A stretch of 64,000 bases of DNA from Arabidopsis thaliana (Eukaryota > Streptophyta > Magnoliopsida > Brassicales > Brassicaceae): positions 13,643,835 through 13,707,834 of the forward strand of contig NC_003076.8 in NCBI RefSeq assembly GCF_000001735.4. The letters run 5' to 3'. Below the pieces are notes generated by a model. That model had not been told where the DNA came from. It did no database searches and saw only the letters and a program-made list of their open reading frames with translations. Positions 22,974-34,100 of the stretch are shown here, piece after piece. The translations under genes and the position numbers were made by a program. Each line of letters begins with the position of its first letter. Positions within the stretch are counted from its first letter, which is position 1.

Positions 22974-23165
22974 ATGAGAGTGAAAAAGGCAATCAAAAGT
23001 CATCAACACATTTCTCTTTTAAATTTGGTATGCTTGTTTCGTGGAAGCATGTTTGGTGAGGGTAGAACAACTTTGGTTTTGGTTACTCCAATGATCCATG
23101 CAGCGAAGGTGTTCGATGAAATGCCTAGAAGAGGCTTTGGGGAAATTACTTCACCTGAAGACTGA
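22974..23165 (+). other. Short frame with PPR-like segment, not a confident gene
   Basis: A 63-aa frame whose end reads 'AAKVFDEMPRRG', the sequence typical of a pentatricopeptide repeat start. The rest is unlike PPR. It could be a PPR gene fragment or chance; there is no downstream continuation. Confidence 0.25.
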
Positions 23166-23668
23166 AGTCTGTTAGCTATAAGGGTTTAGTGATTTTGTCT
23201 TGATGAGAATTCCATTTAACGATGATAAATAATGATGCGACCTACAAAGAATCTTTGCCGCCTTAAGTTACCATTGTTTCTTGTATTAGCGTTGTTGCTG
23301 ATGATTGGAACGGGTAAAAGATATACATGCATCTAAAGTTGTTAAGGATAAACAGTGACGTGGTGGTCTTGTCTTTTGATAATCTTGTTACTCTTTCCTC
23401 ACTCAATGGCTACCTCTTGCGACTGAAACGGTAAACCTGTTATCACTCTGGCTTTGTGTGTATTCATCAGTATCTGGTCAGGTTAGAACAAATATATTGC
23501 TTATTAACCGATCAATCTGTTGCTGTCCTGCCCTGCTTGTCGATAGTAGACAGTTTCTGTGGTTTAGTAATACTAGAGAACTTATTACATGAGTTAAGGT
23601 ACTGTGTGTTTACTCTCGAATTTGCTTATGTTTTATATCAAGTTACATTTTTGCAAACAACAGGTTTC

Positions 23669-23713
23669 AACTATGTCTCCTGTCTTTATCAAAAAAAAAA
23701 CTATGTCTCCTGT
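23669..23713 (+). mobile_element. Minimal poly(A) retro-insertion with 15-bp target duplication
   Basis: AACTATGTCTCCTGT occurs at 23669-23683 and again at 23699-23713. Between them lies only ctttatc followed by A8, which looks like the 3' end of a retroelement transcript. Confidence 0.75.
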
Positions 23714-23974
23714 ACAAGTGGTAGACAAGTTGTTACAATTATTCTTCATGTGTCGCATCTAATTTAATAATCCGCACTATAAAAAGTATGATTTATTTAA
23801 CTAAAAGGAATCACTAGAGTCTAGAGGTGGTAATCGATCAGTAATCATAATATATATTATTGTTTAGAAATGTGAGAACCCTCAGCCATACGGTTGAGTT
23901 GGAGTAAACTTTTAGCTGCTTCTAGATCTAATTTTCCGAGCTGATTTATCGTAGGTGATTGTCGACGAGTAGTT

Positions 23975-26851
23975 ATGGCTGAAGGAGTTGTGTCGTTTGG
24001 AGTTCAGAAGCTTTGGGCGCTTCTTAATCGAGAATCCGAGCGATTGAATGGAATAGATGAGCAAGTTGATGGACTAAAGCGTCAGCTGAGAGGGTTACAG
24101 TCGCTGTTGAAAGATGCAGATGCAAAGAAACATGGAAGTGATAGGGTGAGGAACTTCTTGGAAGATGTCAAAGACCTTGTTTTTGATGCTGAGGATATAA
24201 TTGAATCCTATGTTCTGAACAAACTTAGAGGAGAAGGAAAAGGGGTCAAGAATCATGTGAGACGACTTGCTTGCTTCTTGACGGATCGCCACAAGGTTGC
24301 TTCAGATATCGAGGGTATCACTAAAAGGATCTCTAAGGTGATTGGGGAAATGCAGAGTTTAGGGATACAACAACAAATCATTGATGGTGGTCGTTCGCTG
24401 TCTCTTCAGGACATACAGAGGGAGATCCGGCAAACGTTTCCTAACAGCTCTGAAAGCGATCTTGTCGGGGTGGAGCAAAGTGTTGAAGAATTGGTTGGTC
24501 CTATGGTGGAAATTGATAACATTCAAGTGGTTTCTATATCTGGGATGGGCGGTATTGGTAAAACCACTTTGGCCAGACAAATCTTTCATCATGATTTAGT
24601 CCGGCGTCATTTTGATGGATTCGCATGGGTCTGTGTTTCGCAACAATTTACTCAGAAGCATGTTTGGCAGAGAATCTTGCAAGAACTTCGGCCACACGAT
24701 GGTGAGATCTTACAGATGGACGAATATACAATCCAGGGTAAACTCTTTCAGTTGTTGGAAACCGGTAGATATTTGGTTGTCCTCGATGATGTATGGAAAG
24801 AAGAAGACTGGGATCGAATAAAAGAAGTGTTTCCACGGAAAAGAGGTGAGCTCTTATGGTACATACATGACGCACTTTATAAATGCTTTTTTATCCGTAA
24901 CATAGACACAAATATTTTGCAGGTTGGAAGATGCTACTTACTTCTCGAAATGAAGGAGTTGGGTTACATGCTGATCCAACATGTTTATCTTTTAGAGCAA
25001 GAATCCTAAATCCCAAAGAAAGTTGGAAGCTCTTTGAGAGGATAGTCCCTAGAAGAAATGAAACTGGTACACTTTCAAATTTAAAATTAAGATCAAGAAT
25101 CTAGGAAATTTTATTTTTCAGCCAACATGTTGAAATGTATTACCTTGTGATACTATGCAGAATATGAAGAAATGGAAGCCATCGGAAAGGAAATGGTCAC
25201 ATATTGTGGAGGACTACCATTAGCTGTTAAAGTTTTGGGAGGCTTGTTAGCTAATAAACATACAGCTAGTGAGTGGAAAAGAGTTAGTGAGAATATCGGA
25301 GCTCAAATCGTAGGAAAATCGTGCTTAGATGACAACAGTCTCAATTCGGTTTACCGAATATTGTCTTTGAGTTATGAAGATTTGCCAACGGATTTAAAGC
25401 ATTGTTTCCTTTACCTAGCCCATTTCCCTGAAGATTACAAGATAAAGACACGGACATTGTACAGTTACTGGGCCGCAGAGGGAATTTACGATGGATTAAC
25501 CATCCTTGATAGTGGAGAAGACTACCTAGAAGAACTAGTGAGGAGAAATTTGGTTATTGCTGAAAAGAGCAATTTGAGTTGGAGACTTAAACTTTGTCAA
25601 ATGCATGACATGATGAGGGAAGTATGTATATCTAAAGCCAAAGTAGAGAACTTCCTCCAAATTATCAAAGTCCCTACTTCCACCTCTACCATCATTGCTC
25701 AATCTCCTAGTAGATCTCGAAGACTCACCGTACATAGTGGTAAAGCCTTTCATATACTAGGACACAAAAAAAAGGTCAGATCTCTTTTAGTTTTGGGACT
25801 CAAGGAAGATCTTTGGATACAATCAGCTTCACGCTTCCAAAGCTTACCATTGCTCAGGGTGTTGGATCTGTCTTCGGTAAAATTTGAAGGAGGGAAGTTA
25901 CCTTCTAGCATTGGAGGGCTCATCCATTTGAGATTCTTGAGCTTACACCAAGCTGTGGTATCTCATCTACCTTCTACTATTCGGAATTTAAAGCTTATGC
26001 TCTATTTGAACTTACATGTTGCTATCGGGGTGCCGGTTCACGTGCCAAATGTTTTGAAAGAGATGCTAGAGTTGAGGTACCTTTCCCTACCTCTGGATAT
26101 GCATGATAAAACCAAGTTGGAATTGGGTGATCTAGTGAACCTGGAGTACTTGTGGTGTTTCTCAACGCAACACAGTAGTGTGACAGACCTCCTCCGTATG
26201 ACCAAGCTCAGGTTTTTCGGTGTATCTTTTAGTGAAAGGTGTACTTTTGAAAATCTATCTTCATCTCTCCGTCAATTTCGAAAGCTGGAGACACTTAGTT
26301 TCATTTATTCGCGCAAAACCTATATGGTTGATTATGTGGGAGAATTCGTTCTGGATTTTATTCATCTAAAGAAGTTAAGTTTGGGAGTACATTTGTCAAA
26401 GATTCCTGATCAACATCAATTACCTCCCCACATTGCACACATATATTTATTGTTTTGCCACATGGAGGAGGATCCAATGCCAATTCTAGAAAAGTTGCTT
26501 CATCTGAAGTCGGTTGAATTAAGACGCAAGGCTTTCATAGGGAGGAGAATGGTGTGCTCAAAAGGCGGGTTTCCTCAATTACGTGCTCTACAAATATCTG
26601 AACAATCGGAGTTGGAAGAGTGGATAGTAGAAGAAGGGTCGATGCCATGTCTTCGTGATTTAATTATACATAGTTGCGAAAAGTTGGAGGAACTTCCTGA
26701 CGGACTCAAGTATGTAACATCCTTAAAGGAACTGAAGATTGAAGGAATGAAGAGGGAGTGGAAGGAGAAATTGGTTGGAGAAGATTACTACAAAGTCCAA
26801 CACATTCCCGATGTTCAATTTTTCAACTGTGACGACGAACAAAGAGAATAA
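23975..26851 (+). CDS. RPP8-type CC-NB-LRR disease-resistance protein
   Basis: Exons 23975-24845, 24923-25066, 25161-26851; frame continuous, 901 aa. An N-terminal Rx-type coiled coil (~1-150) carries the EDVID-like 'FLEDVKDLVFDAEDIIES'. The NB-ARC follows: P-loop 'GMGGIGKTT' (~residue 190), kinase-2 'YLVVLDDVW', RNBS-B 'LLTSRNEGV', 'GGLPLAVKVLGG' (GLPL), RNBS-D 'CFLYLAHFPEDY' and MHD 'QMHDMM'. The C-terminal LRRs ('LPLLRVLDLSSVKFEGGKLP', 'LIHLRFLSLH') continue to near the end. It acts as an intracellular immune receptor, ATP/ADP-switched. All motifs are intact and the exon layout is that of RPP8-family genes; I match it to At5g35450. A candidate 3'UTR intron lies about 26863-26963. The gene lies between the two ~0.9-kb direct repeats. 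Pathogen specificity is unknown. Confidence 0.95.
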
Positions 26852-27463
26852 CCAGTAGCAGGTAAAAAATAAACGGTATAATAATGTTCACTTTTCAAAG
26901 TCATGTGGACAGTCTCAACTTTTATACATTGTTCTAAAATCGATCATCTTTTAAATAGATGCAGGAAAGAACAAGAAGCTAGTCAAATTCTCTTATATTG
27001 GGAGAGATAGAGGCTGCTTCACAAGAGTCATCTACTGATAAATCTCTGGAATACAGATTCTGAAGTACTACTGATTACGTTGGAGCTCTCGCTTTCAGTG
27101 CATCGTTATGTTGTGGCTCAGAACTATATGCTTTTTATTGATGTTTGTTTTCGGTGTGGATGCATGGAACGTGCTTGAGAACTCTTTCATAAAATTGAGA
27201 AACGAACCTTGTTTTTTTTGTAGTTCATTGTAAAAATTGGATATTTATGTTTATACGAATTTGTTTTGTTTTCTCGTTTGTGATTTAACACAGTTAGCTA
27301 GCTTTTGTAAGCTTTATTTACATCAAATCTGGTTAGATTTGTTTTTTATCACATTTAGGCTTAAGTTTTGTTAGTTTTGCACCTCTTTTACTGTGTACGC
27401 ATAGTGAAGTCATGGTTGAACCAAGACGAGCAAAACTGATGTACAATAAACAAAACAATCTCA
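26852..27463 (+). other. NLR 3' UTR and downstream sequence
   Basis: Contains a probable 3' UTR intron (GT near 26863, CAG near 26963), as in RPP8 genes, then T-rich DNA ('cttgttttttttgtagttc'). No further coding sequence seen. Confidence 0.5.
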
Positions 27464-27692
27464 TTTTGTACAAGTTTTTTGTTTCATTTTAATTTCTTTT
27501 ATCAGTACTGTGTGATATTTGCACTCGTGACTTAGACTTGGGTCGTTGAGGGATTAGTCGATTTCTTGTTCAGGAACAACATAAGATTGTCAGAACAAAA
27601 CACCAGTTTTTGTACTTTTGTTTTTAAATCTTGTTTCAACTTCAGACAGACCCCCTTATTCTATGGCTTTAGTATATTTGTTTACTTTTGAA

Positions 27693-28105
27693 CAATGTTC
27701 AAAAAAGTGTTAGGCGATAAACGGGCGATGACCCAACGCCTAGCGTTTAGAACGCTTAGTCGGGGTTTAAGTGATTTTAGGTGGTTTATCCGTTTATGAC
27801 ATAAAACATTTTAAATATGATATTATAGATAAAAATCATATAAAACTATATATTAGAAAATATTAATCGGATCCTAATCAAAAATTAGATAAAAATGTTT
27901 CTTTAATTTATATCAACAATATATGAATGTTTATAACCATGTGTAGAAGTAAAACTTATAAAATTTAAGCAATATTAGTTAAAAATAAAAAAAATATACT
28001 AAAACGAAATTTATGTTATTTTAGGCAGTCGAGATGATTATTTAGGCGTCAACTGAACGCTTAGCGGCATATAAACGACCGTCTAGACCGCTTTTTACAA
28101 CACTG
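27693..28105. mobile_element. Non-autonomous hAT element (MITE), copy 2, with perfect 8-bp TSD
   Basis: 413 bp with no coding sequence. The left end is CAATGTTCAAAAAAGTGTTA; the right end (reverse complement) is CAGTGTTGTAAAAAGCGGTC. These imperfect ~30-bp inverted repeats share CA.TGTT..AAAAAG and a GTTTA/TAAAC block. Perfect CTTTTGAA duplications lie at 27685-27692 and 28106-28113. An 8-bp TSD and CAGTG-type ends indicate hAT. Confidence 0.85.
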
Positions 28106-28198
28106 CTTTTGAATCTTTCAAACTTCATCCAAAAACAAAACTAAAGCTTCTGGAACATGTGAAACCTTGTCAAGAAACTCTAGTTTTGAACTCATAAA

Positions 28199-28244
28199 AC
28201 CTAGTTAAGAAGTTTTTTTTTTTTGTCGGCACCTAGTAAAGAAG
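28199..28244 (-). mobile_element. Minimal poly(A) retro-insertion, minus strand
   Basis: ACCTAGTTAAGAAG (28199-28212) and ACCTAGTAAAGAAG (28231-28244) flank only T12 plus gtcggc, i.e. gccgac plus poly(A) on the minus strand. Copy 1 of the duplicated block has the uninterrupted site ('aaacctagttcagaagagtt' at ~22685), so the insertion is directly shown by the paralogous empty site. Confidence 0.85.
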
Positions 28245-28398
28245 TTATACCACAGCATTCTTTTTTTACTTTTTTTCTTTAATACAAGATGCAATTAAAC
28301 AAAATGTTCCTCTAACTATAATAATGTAGAAAAATACGTGTACGCTAGGAAATTTCTCGACCCGCGCAAAAGAGGGTCCTAGAAGTTTCAACTTTCGA

Positions 28399-28404
28399 CA
28401 CGTG
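28399..28404. promoter_or_regulatory. G-box (CACGTG) upstream of the GPCAT-type gene
   Basis: ACACGTGGC about 360 bp before the ATG at 28764, conserved in the duplicate copy at 22885-22890. Suggests bZIP/ABA or light input; inferred. Confidence 0.5.
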
Positions 28405-28763
28405 GCTCCTTCTCAGTCTCTCTTATTAAAGTCTTTAAATTATATAATCACCAAAGGCAATTAATGGAATTAATTTACTTTGAGGACTAATATTCCATCT
28501 GATTTCCCAAGATAAAACATAAAGTCCTTATTACTTAATTATGAATGTAATTATTGGATTACATGTAATTAATCACCACTTTATAAAACTGAACAAAAAT
28601 AGTAACGAATATAAAGAGTTTAATAATGATTTTTGGGTCATTTTCCTTCACCAAATTTTTAATTCCGCATAAAGTAAAATATCCTGAAAACAGAAAAATT
28701 CAGTGTTTTCGGATTCTCCTTTAAAAACGACAAAAGCATCTACAGAGAAATCTGACCGCAATA

Positions 28764-30712
28764 ATGGCGAATAACGAAGATTCAAACTCCAATGGACTAG
28801 ACTCGTTTGATGCTGTTAAACAACGTTTCAAAGATCGATCAAAGGTACAACATCAGATTCGATTTTCACCATTTTTGATGTTTCTCTTTTGTTCCAATTT
28901 TGTTGATTTTGACTTTGTGGACCAATTGTTTTTGATTTTGACAGAAAGTTGTTCAGACGAGAGAGTTGTTGTCTAAACAAGCGGTACAAACGCGTGAGAT
29001 CTTATCGAAACAAGCCGTTAAGATCGCTAAACAAGCCGAAGAACATGAGAGATTCATCAATAAGGTTAGGTTTCTCTCTTGATTCTTCAATCATGTTTTG
29101 ATTTTAAGTTACTTTGGTTTGAAAATGTTTGGTTCTGTAATGTTTTAAAGGTGACACATCTCGTTGGTGTGCTTGGATTTGGAGGTTTTTGTTTCCTACT
29201 TGGTGCAAGTGAGTTCAAAGAAATTGTGTTTTTTTTTTGTTTTTTTTGTGTTTTGTTCTTAATTCAATGTTGTTGATGTTGATGATGTTTTCGTTTTCAG
29301 GACCTCAAGACATTCCTTTAGTTTACTGTTTCTTCTATGTGATCTTTGTTCCTCTTCGATGGATATATTACCGGTTTAAGAAATGGCATTATTATCTTCT
29401 GGTAATGTCTCTTTTGAGGATTTGGAATTAAGAAACAGTCGTTTTGATTGTTATTGAAACAATTTTTGTGTATGTGATAGGACTTTTGCTACTATGCCAA
29501 TACAATCTTCTTGGTTGATCTTCTTCTGTATCCTAAGAATGAAAAGCTTTTCATGGTTTGCTTTTCCTTTGCTGAGGTATGCTTTTTAACTACATGTATG
29601 TATATGAGTCTTTTGTGTCATTGTGTGTGCTGATTTATTTTATTGGTTGTGTCTTGTGCTGCAGGGACCATTGGCGTGGGCGATTATTGTCTGGCGTTGC
29701 AGTCTGGTTTTTAGTTCGCCGGATAAGATTGTTAGTGTTCTTATACATCTCTTACCTGGTGAGTTCTATAATCTTCTTGTTGACAGAAGAAGATATGTTA
29801 TTGATTCATATTGCTAAAGTTGACGGCTTTGATTAAAGTAGTTGTATGAATTCTTAGCTTGTTGTTCCCCTCTCAACCGTTTTTAATTCAAACACATGGT
29901 TCCTTGTTGTAATGCATATGATAGATATAGTTAAGCTTTATGCTCTCTCTCTCCATTGTTTCTTTATTATTGTAATGAATTTTGGTTTCAGGGCTCGTGT
30001 TTTTCACGATTAGGTGGTGGAATCCAGCGACTTTTGCAGCTATGCACCCTGTAGGCACTGATCGTAGGGTTTCATGGCCTTATGTTGAAGACAAAGCTTA
30101 CCTATTCACATGGCTGTTTCTCGTCCCCTTAGTCGTTTATACTCTTTGGCAAGTGCTCTATTTTCTAATCGTCAATGTCCTGCGTAGGCAGAGACTCCTT
30201 AGAGATCCTGAAGTTATGACTTCTTACAGGTATCTCTTGTCTACGCCGTATGTTAATGTTCTCCTCATATTGATCGCTAAGGTCACAGCATAATGTAATG
30301 TGTTCTTACCATAGAGTGAACACTTGTATTGATGGAATCCTTTGGTATGTGCAGAGAGCTGTCGAAGAAAGCTGAAAAGGCAAACAATAAGTTGTGGCAG
30401 CTGAGCGGTCTGCTAGGGGATCAGAATCGTATATGGATGTACATCCTATTCCAGGCCATCTTCACGGTGGCAACCATGGCATTGACCGTACCGATCTTCC
30501 TATCTTATAGACTTCATGTGATCTTTCAGATCCTAAAGATTTCTGCGGCTGTGTGGAACGGAGGGAGCTTTTTACTAGAGGTAATGCCACGGCAAGTGAT
30601 CCAGAAAGAGAAGAAGAAGAAAGCTGAGATGCAGCCGATAGAGGAGCAGATACTACATCATGAAGCTGTGTCACATCCGACTGAGAATGAGCCAAAATCT
30701 ACTGAAACATGA
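28764..30712 (+). CDS. GPCAT: Multi-pass membrane protein, probable glycerophosphocholine acyltransferase (DUF2838)
   Basis: Exons 28764-28844, 28945-29064, 29151-29208, 29301-29401, 29481-29576, 29665-29758, 29992-30229, 30355-30712. All are GT-AG with continuous frame; the protein is 381 aa. The N-terminus is hydrophilic with helical '[20 protein letters not shown]' repeats (~residues 31-60). About seven to eight hydrophobic segments follow ('[16 protein letters not shown]', '[18 protein letters not shown]', '[16 protein letters not shown]', '[20 protein letters not shown]', '[20 protein letters not shown]'). A conserved '[19 protein letters not shown]' lies between them. The tail is Lys/Glu-rich. 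It matches the protein I know as At5g35460; my recollection is that it is the plant GPCAT, acylating glycerophosphocholine to lysophosphatidylcholine in phosphatidylcholine turnover. The gene identity is firm; the enzyme assignment is from memory and less sure. Confidence 0.85.
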
Positions 30713-31010
30713 TCATGGTTCTAACAAAAAGGTACATGTAAAATAAAGTTTTCAAAGGTGAATCATGATTGGTGTTTTTTTTGTTCCTCATGTTTTGTTC
30801 TATAACTGTTTGTTTCTCTTGTTGCTATACATCATTCTAAAAGCTTAATGTATGTGAATGATCTTGTAGTTTATTTTTTCTAAAGAAACTTGTTATTTAC
30901 TCTTTAGCCAAAGTTTTGATCCTGTTTCGCTAGGACATTCTGGCCTTAAAATTGCATTATGAGAGATTTAACTATATTTTTAACGCGTTTTCGAGAAAGG
31001 AAAATCTTCG
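30713..31010. other. 3' flank of the GPCAT-type gene
   Basis: T-rich 3' UTR-like DNA ('aataaagttttcaaagg' near 30740). Nothing else recognised. Confidence 0.5.
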
Positions 31011-31960
31011 GATTTCAGCGAAGTAGATTGGGATAAGTTCTCCTTGAGACGCGGATTTTGTTTTCTGTTTCTGCTGTACAAAACAACCATCACTAAAGAT
31101 CATAACATTCATGTGTTTGATAGTGCATAGTTCTCGAACATGTCGTTACCAGCCGCGGAATAAGCTTAATAAGTATGCCGATAGCATTATGAAATCCATC
31201 ATGTCCGATACGACTATTGTTCAGTGGAGATGAAGCTTAATAACTTGAGTTCCGCCAAAGAATTCACTCAAAAATCGACCATGAAGAGGATTTTGATCGA
31301 TGCAAATCGCCCCTGTAACGAGCTGATTTGGAAGAAGACTCAAGAACCACCAATTTGCACCGTACGGTCAAATTGAGTCAAACCAAACCGAAGAGCCCCC
31401 TGATGTACTTGAAGACTTTCTGCTGATTATATTCACCCTCATGAAAAGACTACACGACGTTTAGAAGCTGCGACTTTAACTTAGCTCTCGACGCCATCAC
31501 CGAAGATCCTCCATTATAGCCTAACGGCTAGAATCATCACGCTCCTCTCTTTATTTCGCATTATTCGGTTTCCTTTTCTAAGTTTTAGACCATTGTTGTA
31601 CTTTTCAATTTAAGCTCTTTGATTCTCTACTTTGTATTCACGCTTTGATCAATTGAAATTCAGTTTGTTTCTTGCTTCAATACTTTGTATCTTGAATCAA
31701 ATCTGTTCTTGCGAGTTCTAGGTTGTTTGTAGAATCAAATACTTCTCATCTAAAAGCTTCCATCGCTCGCTTCTAAGCATTGGACCCGTGAGCCTTGTCT
31801 TGGTGGAATCCAGGACGTGTAGTCGTGTATCACATGAAATGAATGGAATAAGATTTTGATTATATAATCTACAAAGTAGGTCGCATTAAGATACATGCCA
31901 AATACCGCACTGAACAGAGAAAGAAAACAGAAAATCAATGTAAATATTGTTGGTGTGTCC
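31011..31960. other. Repeat-like block of more balanced base composition, possible LTR remnant
   Basis: GC content is closer to coding, followed by a T-rich stretch ('tttctaagttttagaccattg' to 'tgttcttgcgagttctaggt', 31575-31725) like the R-U5 part of Brassicaceae Ty3 LTRs. No PBS, paired LTR or coding domain found, so family assignment is not possible by eye. Confidence 0.3.
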
Positions 31961-31999
31961 TTGACTACAATGTTTTTTGAAAAATTATCTTGATCATGT

Positions 32000-32720
32000 G
32001 TTTTGTCAGGTCCGAGTTGTCCATGATATCAATATTCATGATGGTAATCGATCAACCTTTGAGAGTATAGTAACAACACTTGGCATATTTCTCACTTACG
32101 CTAGTCTCATTTTTTGTTCATTCAATGAAAAAACTTAATTTTATGAATAAAATTTCTCGAAATGCGCTTAAGACCTTGACAGTACGACAATCTATATTTA
32201 CTAAACTGAGAAAAAATTGCCAACGCTGTTAAGGAGGTTGAGGTTGGACATGGGTGGTGGCCGGAACCAGCAAAACTGATCCACTAGCACGGCGAATACA
32301 AGACCTTTTTTTTGTGACACTATCAATGGGTTCGAGTTGACTATTCGGTTTCCGTCTCTGAGCCGATTCTAGCGACTTGCTTGATCCGCAATAAATCTCC
32401 CAAAATGCTAATTAACATTTTTAGATTCTAATATTTTGTTATAAGCTTTTGAGACTGTACACATGAGATTTTAAACGACCAAAGCTATCTCGCTAATTAA
32501 CATTATTATAGATTCTAGTTATTTTTTATATTAAGATTTTTGTATAAAGGAAAAAAGTAACATATGAAATAAGAAAATATATGGATTTTGGAAAATATTT
32601 CTGAATCTTATTATATAAAATATGGTTTTCAAAATTAATAACTCATAGGATTGTGCCACGTGTCAAATTTATTGATCAGATATTGACATGTGTCAGAAGA
32701 GATTTAACTTTTGTTTTTCT
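32000..32720. other. Intergenic, AT-rich
   Basis: No gene. A G-box-like 'gccacgtgtc' and 'gacatgtgtcag' occur at 32655-32696, similar to a motif in the ~95-bp repeats at 8 and 13.3 kb. Confidence 0.35.
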
Positions 32721-32732
32721 TAGAAAAATAGA

Positions 32733-33235
32733 AAAACAAAAAATGAAACAAATCTAAATATACTAATTTATATGTCCATATATAAAATAAAATAATAATT
32801 TTTTTTCCTAAATGAAAAAGAAAAATTAACAAATTTAGTTATCAATGTGTTATTGGTCATTTCAATTTAGCATGTAATTTTAAAAAAAAAAATCATTTAC
32901 GATGGATAATAATACTAATTAAAAAGGCCCTTAAAGTTTAAAATAACAATATAATTTATTTAACATTAATTTAAGAGCCCCTTAATTTAATTGGCTATAA
33001 AAAAACAAAAAAGCGAAACAAGTCTACATATACTAACTTATATGTCTATATCTAAAAGAACAAAAATTATTAACAAAAAGGAAAATTAACAAAATTCTTT
33101 TTACATTTGTTTTGGTCAATTAAATTAGCATGTAATTTATTTTTAAAAATTATTTAGTATAGATAATTATACTAATCAAAAAGCCCAGAAGTTTAAAATA
33201 ACAATATAATTTATTTAACATTAATTTAATTGGAT
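32733..33235. repeat. ~268-bp imperfect tandem duplication
   Basis: Copies start near 32733 and 33001, sharing 'gaaaca..tcta.atatacta', 'tagcatgtaatttt', 'gtttaaaataacaatataat' and 'atttaacattaattta'. About 80 percent identical by eye. Confidence 0.8.
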
Positions 33236-33978
33236 AATATTGTATTTATCTTTGTACTATAGTGTTTTTATTCGTTAAATCAAACCATAAAAACAAAAAT
33301 GAAAAACTTAATGAGGTTATAATAATAATGTTATGAATACTTATGTTTTATTCTAAGAATTTTAACACATCATGTGATGGAGAAACTTGCATCCTTTCAT
33401 GTGGTACAGCAAGCTTATACTTATATTTTATTCTAAAAAATTTAACGCATGTAGTCGTAAGTGAAAACATAACATTTTTGAAATAAATAGCTTATAATAT
33501 TTGAGTTTTCAATTACTTAATGAGAGTTAGTTTATTTTTTACTCATTTCAAATTATTTTGTATGAGGTAAAATAAACTTACGAGATTATGATATACAAAA
33601 ATAATAATTTAAACAATGTTTGTTTTCCAAATTATTTTGTGGATTTCTATATTTTTTTATTAATGTTAATTGTTAATTATTTTGAATACTAAGTAATATT
33701 TATATTTGATCTGATATAAATATTATTTTGATATGAAATTGTTATCACTTAAGATGAAATGTGTAGAATTAAAATGAGTTTATTGTGATGAAATGGATTG
33801 TTAAAGTGTATTGCAAAATTGAATGTGCAAGATAGAATTTTTCTTTTTCATAAATACTAAATTAATAACTATTTAGAATTCAAATATTATCAATAAGTGA
33901 ATGTGTAGAATTAAAATGTATGATAAAGTAGAATGCATAAGACTGAATTTTTTTTAAAACTAAAAATATCAAATTAAA
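33236..33978. other. AT-rich intergenic DNA
   Basis: Low-complexity with repeated 'gaatgtgtagaattaaaatg' (33758-33920). No gene. Confidence 0.4.
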
Positions 33979-34004
33979 CTAGATTTTAACCTGCGGTACA
34001 CCGC
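33979..34004 (-). mobile_element. Helitron 3' terminus, minus strand
   Basis: On the minus strand: hairpin GCGG-tgta-CCGC (34004-33993), about 10 nt, then CTAG (33982-33979) followed by T. The body lies to the right (higher coordinates). The hairpin stem is short, so confidence is moderate. Confidence 0.65.
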
Positions 34005-34100
34005 GAGAACAATTTATTTTTTAAAGCTAGTGTACATAAAAGTTTGGAAATTGTATCTATCTATAAAATAAATATTTTATAGTTTACAATTGTTATTAAG

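Larger units (their letters stand above)
27464..28410. repeat. ~0.9-kb direct repeat flanking the NLR, copy 2
   Basis: Partner of 21992-22896. It contains the better-preserved hAT MITE and, uniquely, a ~18-bp poly(T) insertion at 28213-28230 that copy 1 lacks. It directly precedes the GPCAT-type gene. Confidence 0.9.

Noticed and set aside
24359..24875. Several 69-77-aa frames on both strands over the NLR NB domain
   Set aside because: Shadows of the NLR exon 1, which carries all NB-ARC motifs in one frame.
31750..31938. 62-aa minus-strand hydrophobic frame
   Set aside because: Short, with no domain, and in repeat-like DNA.
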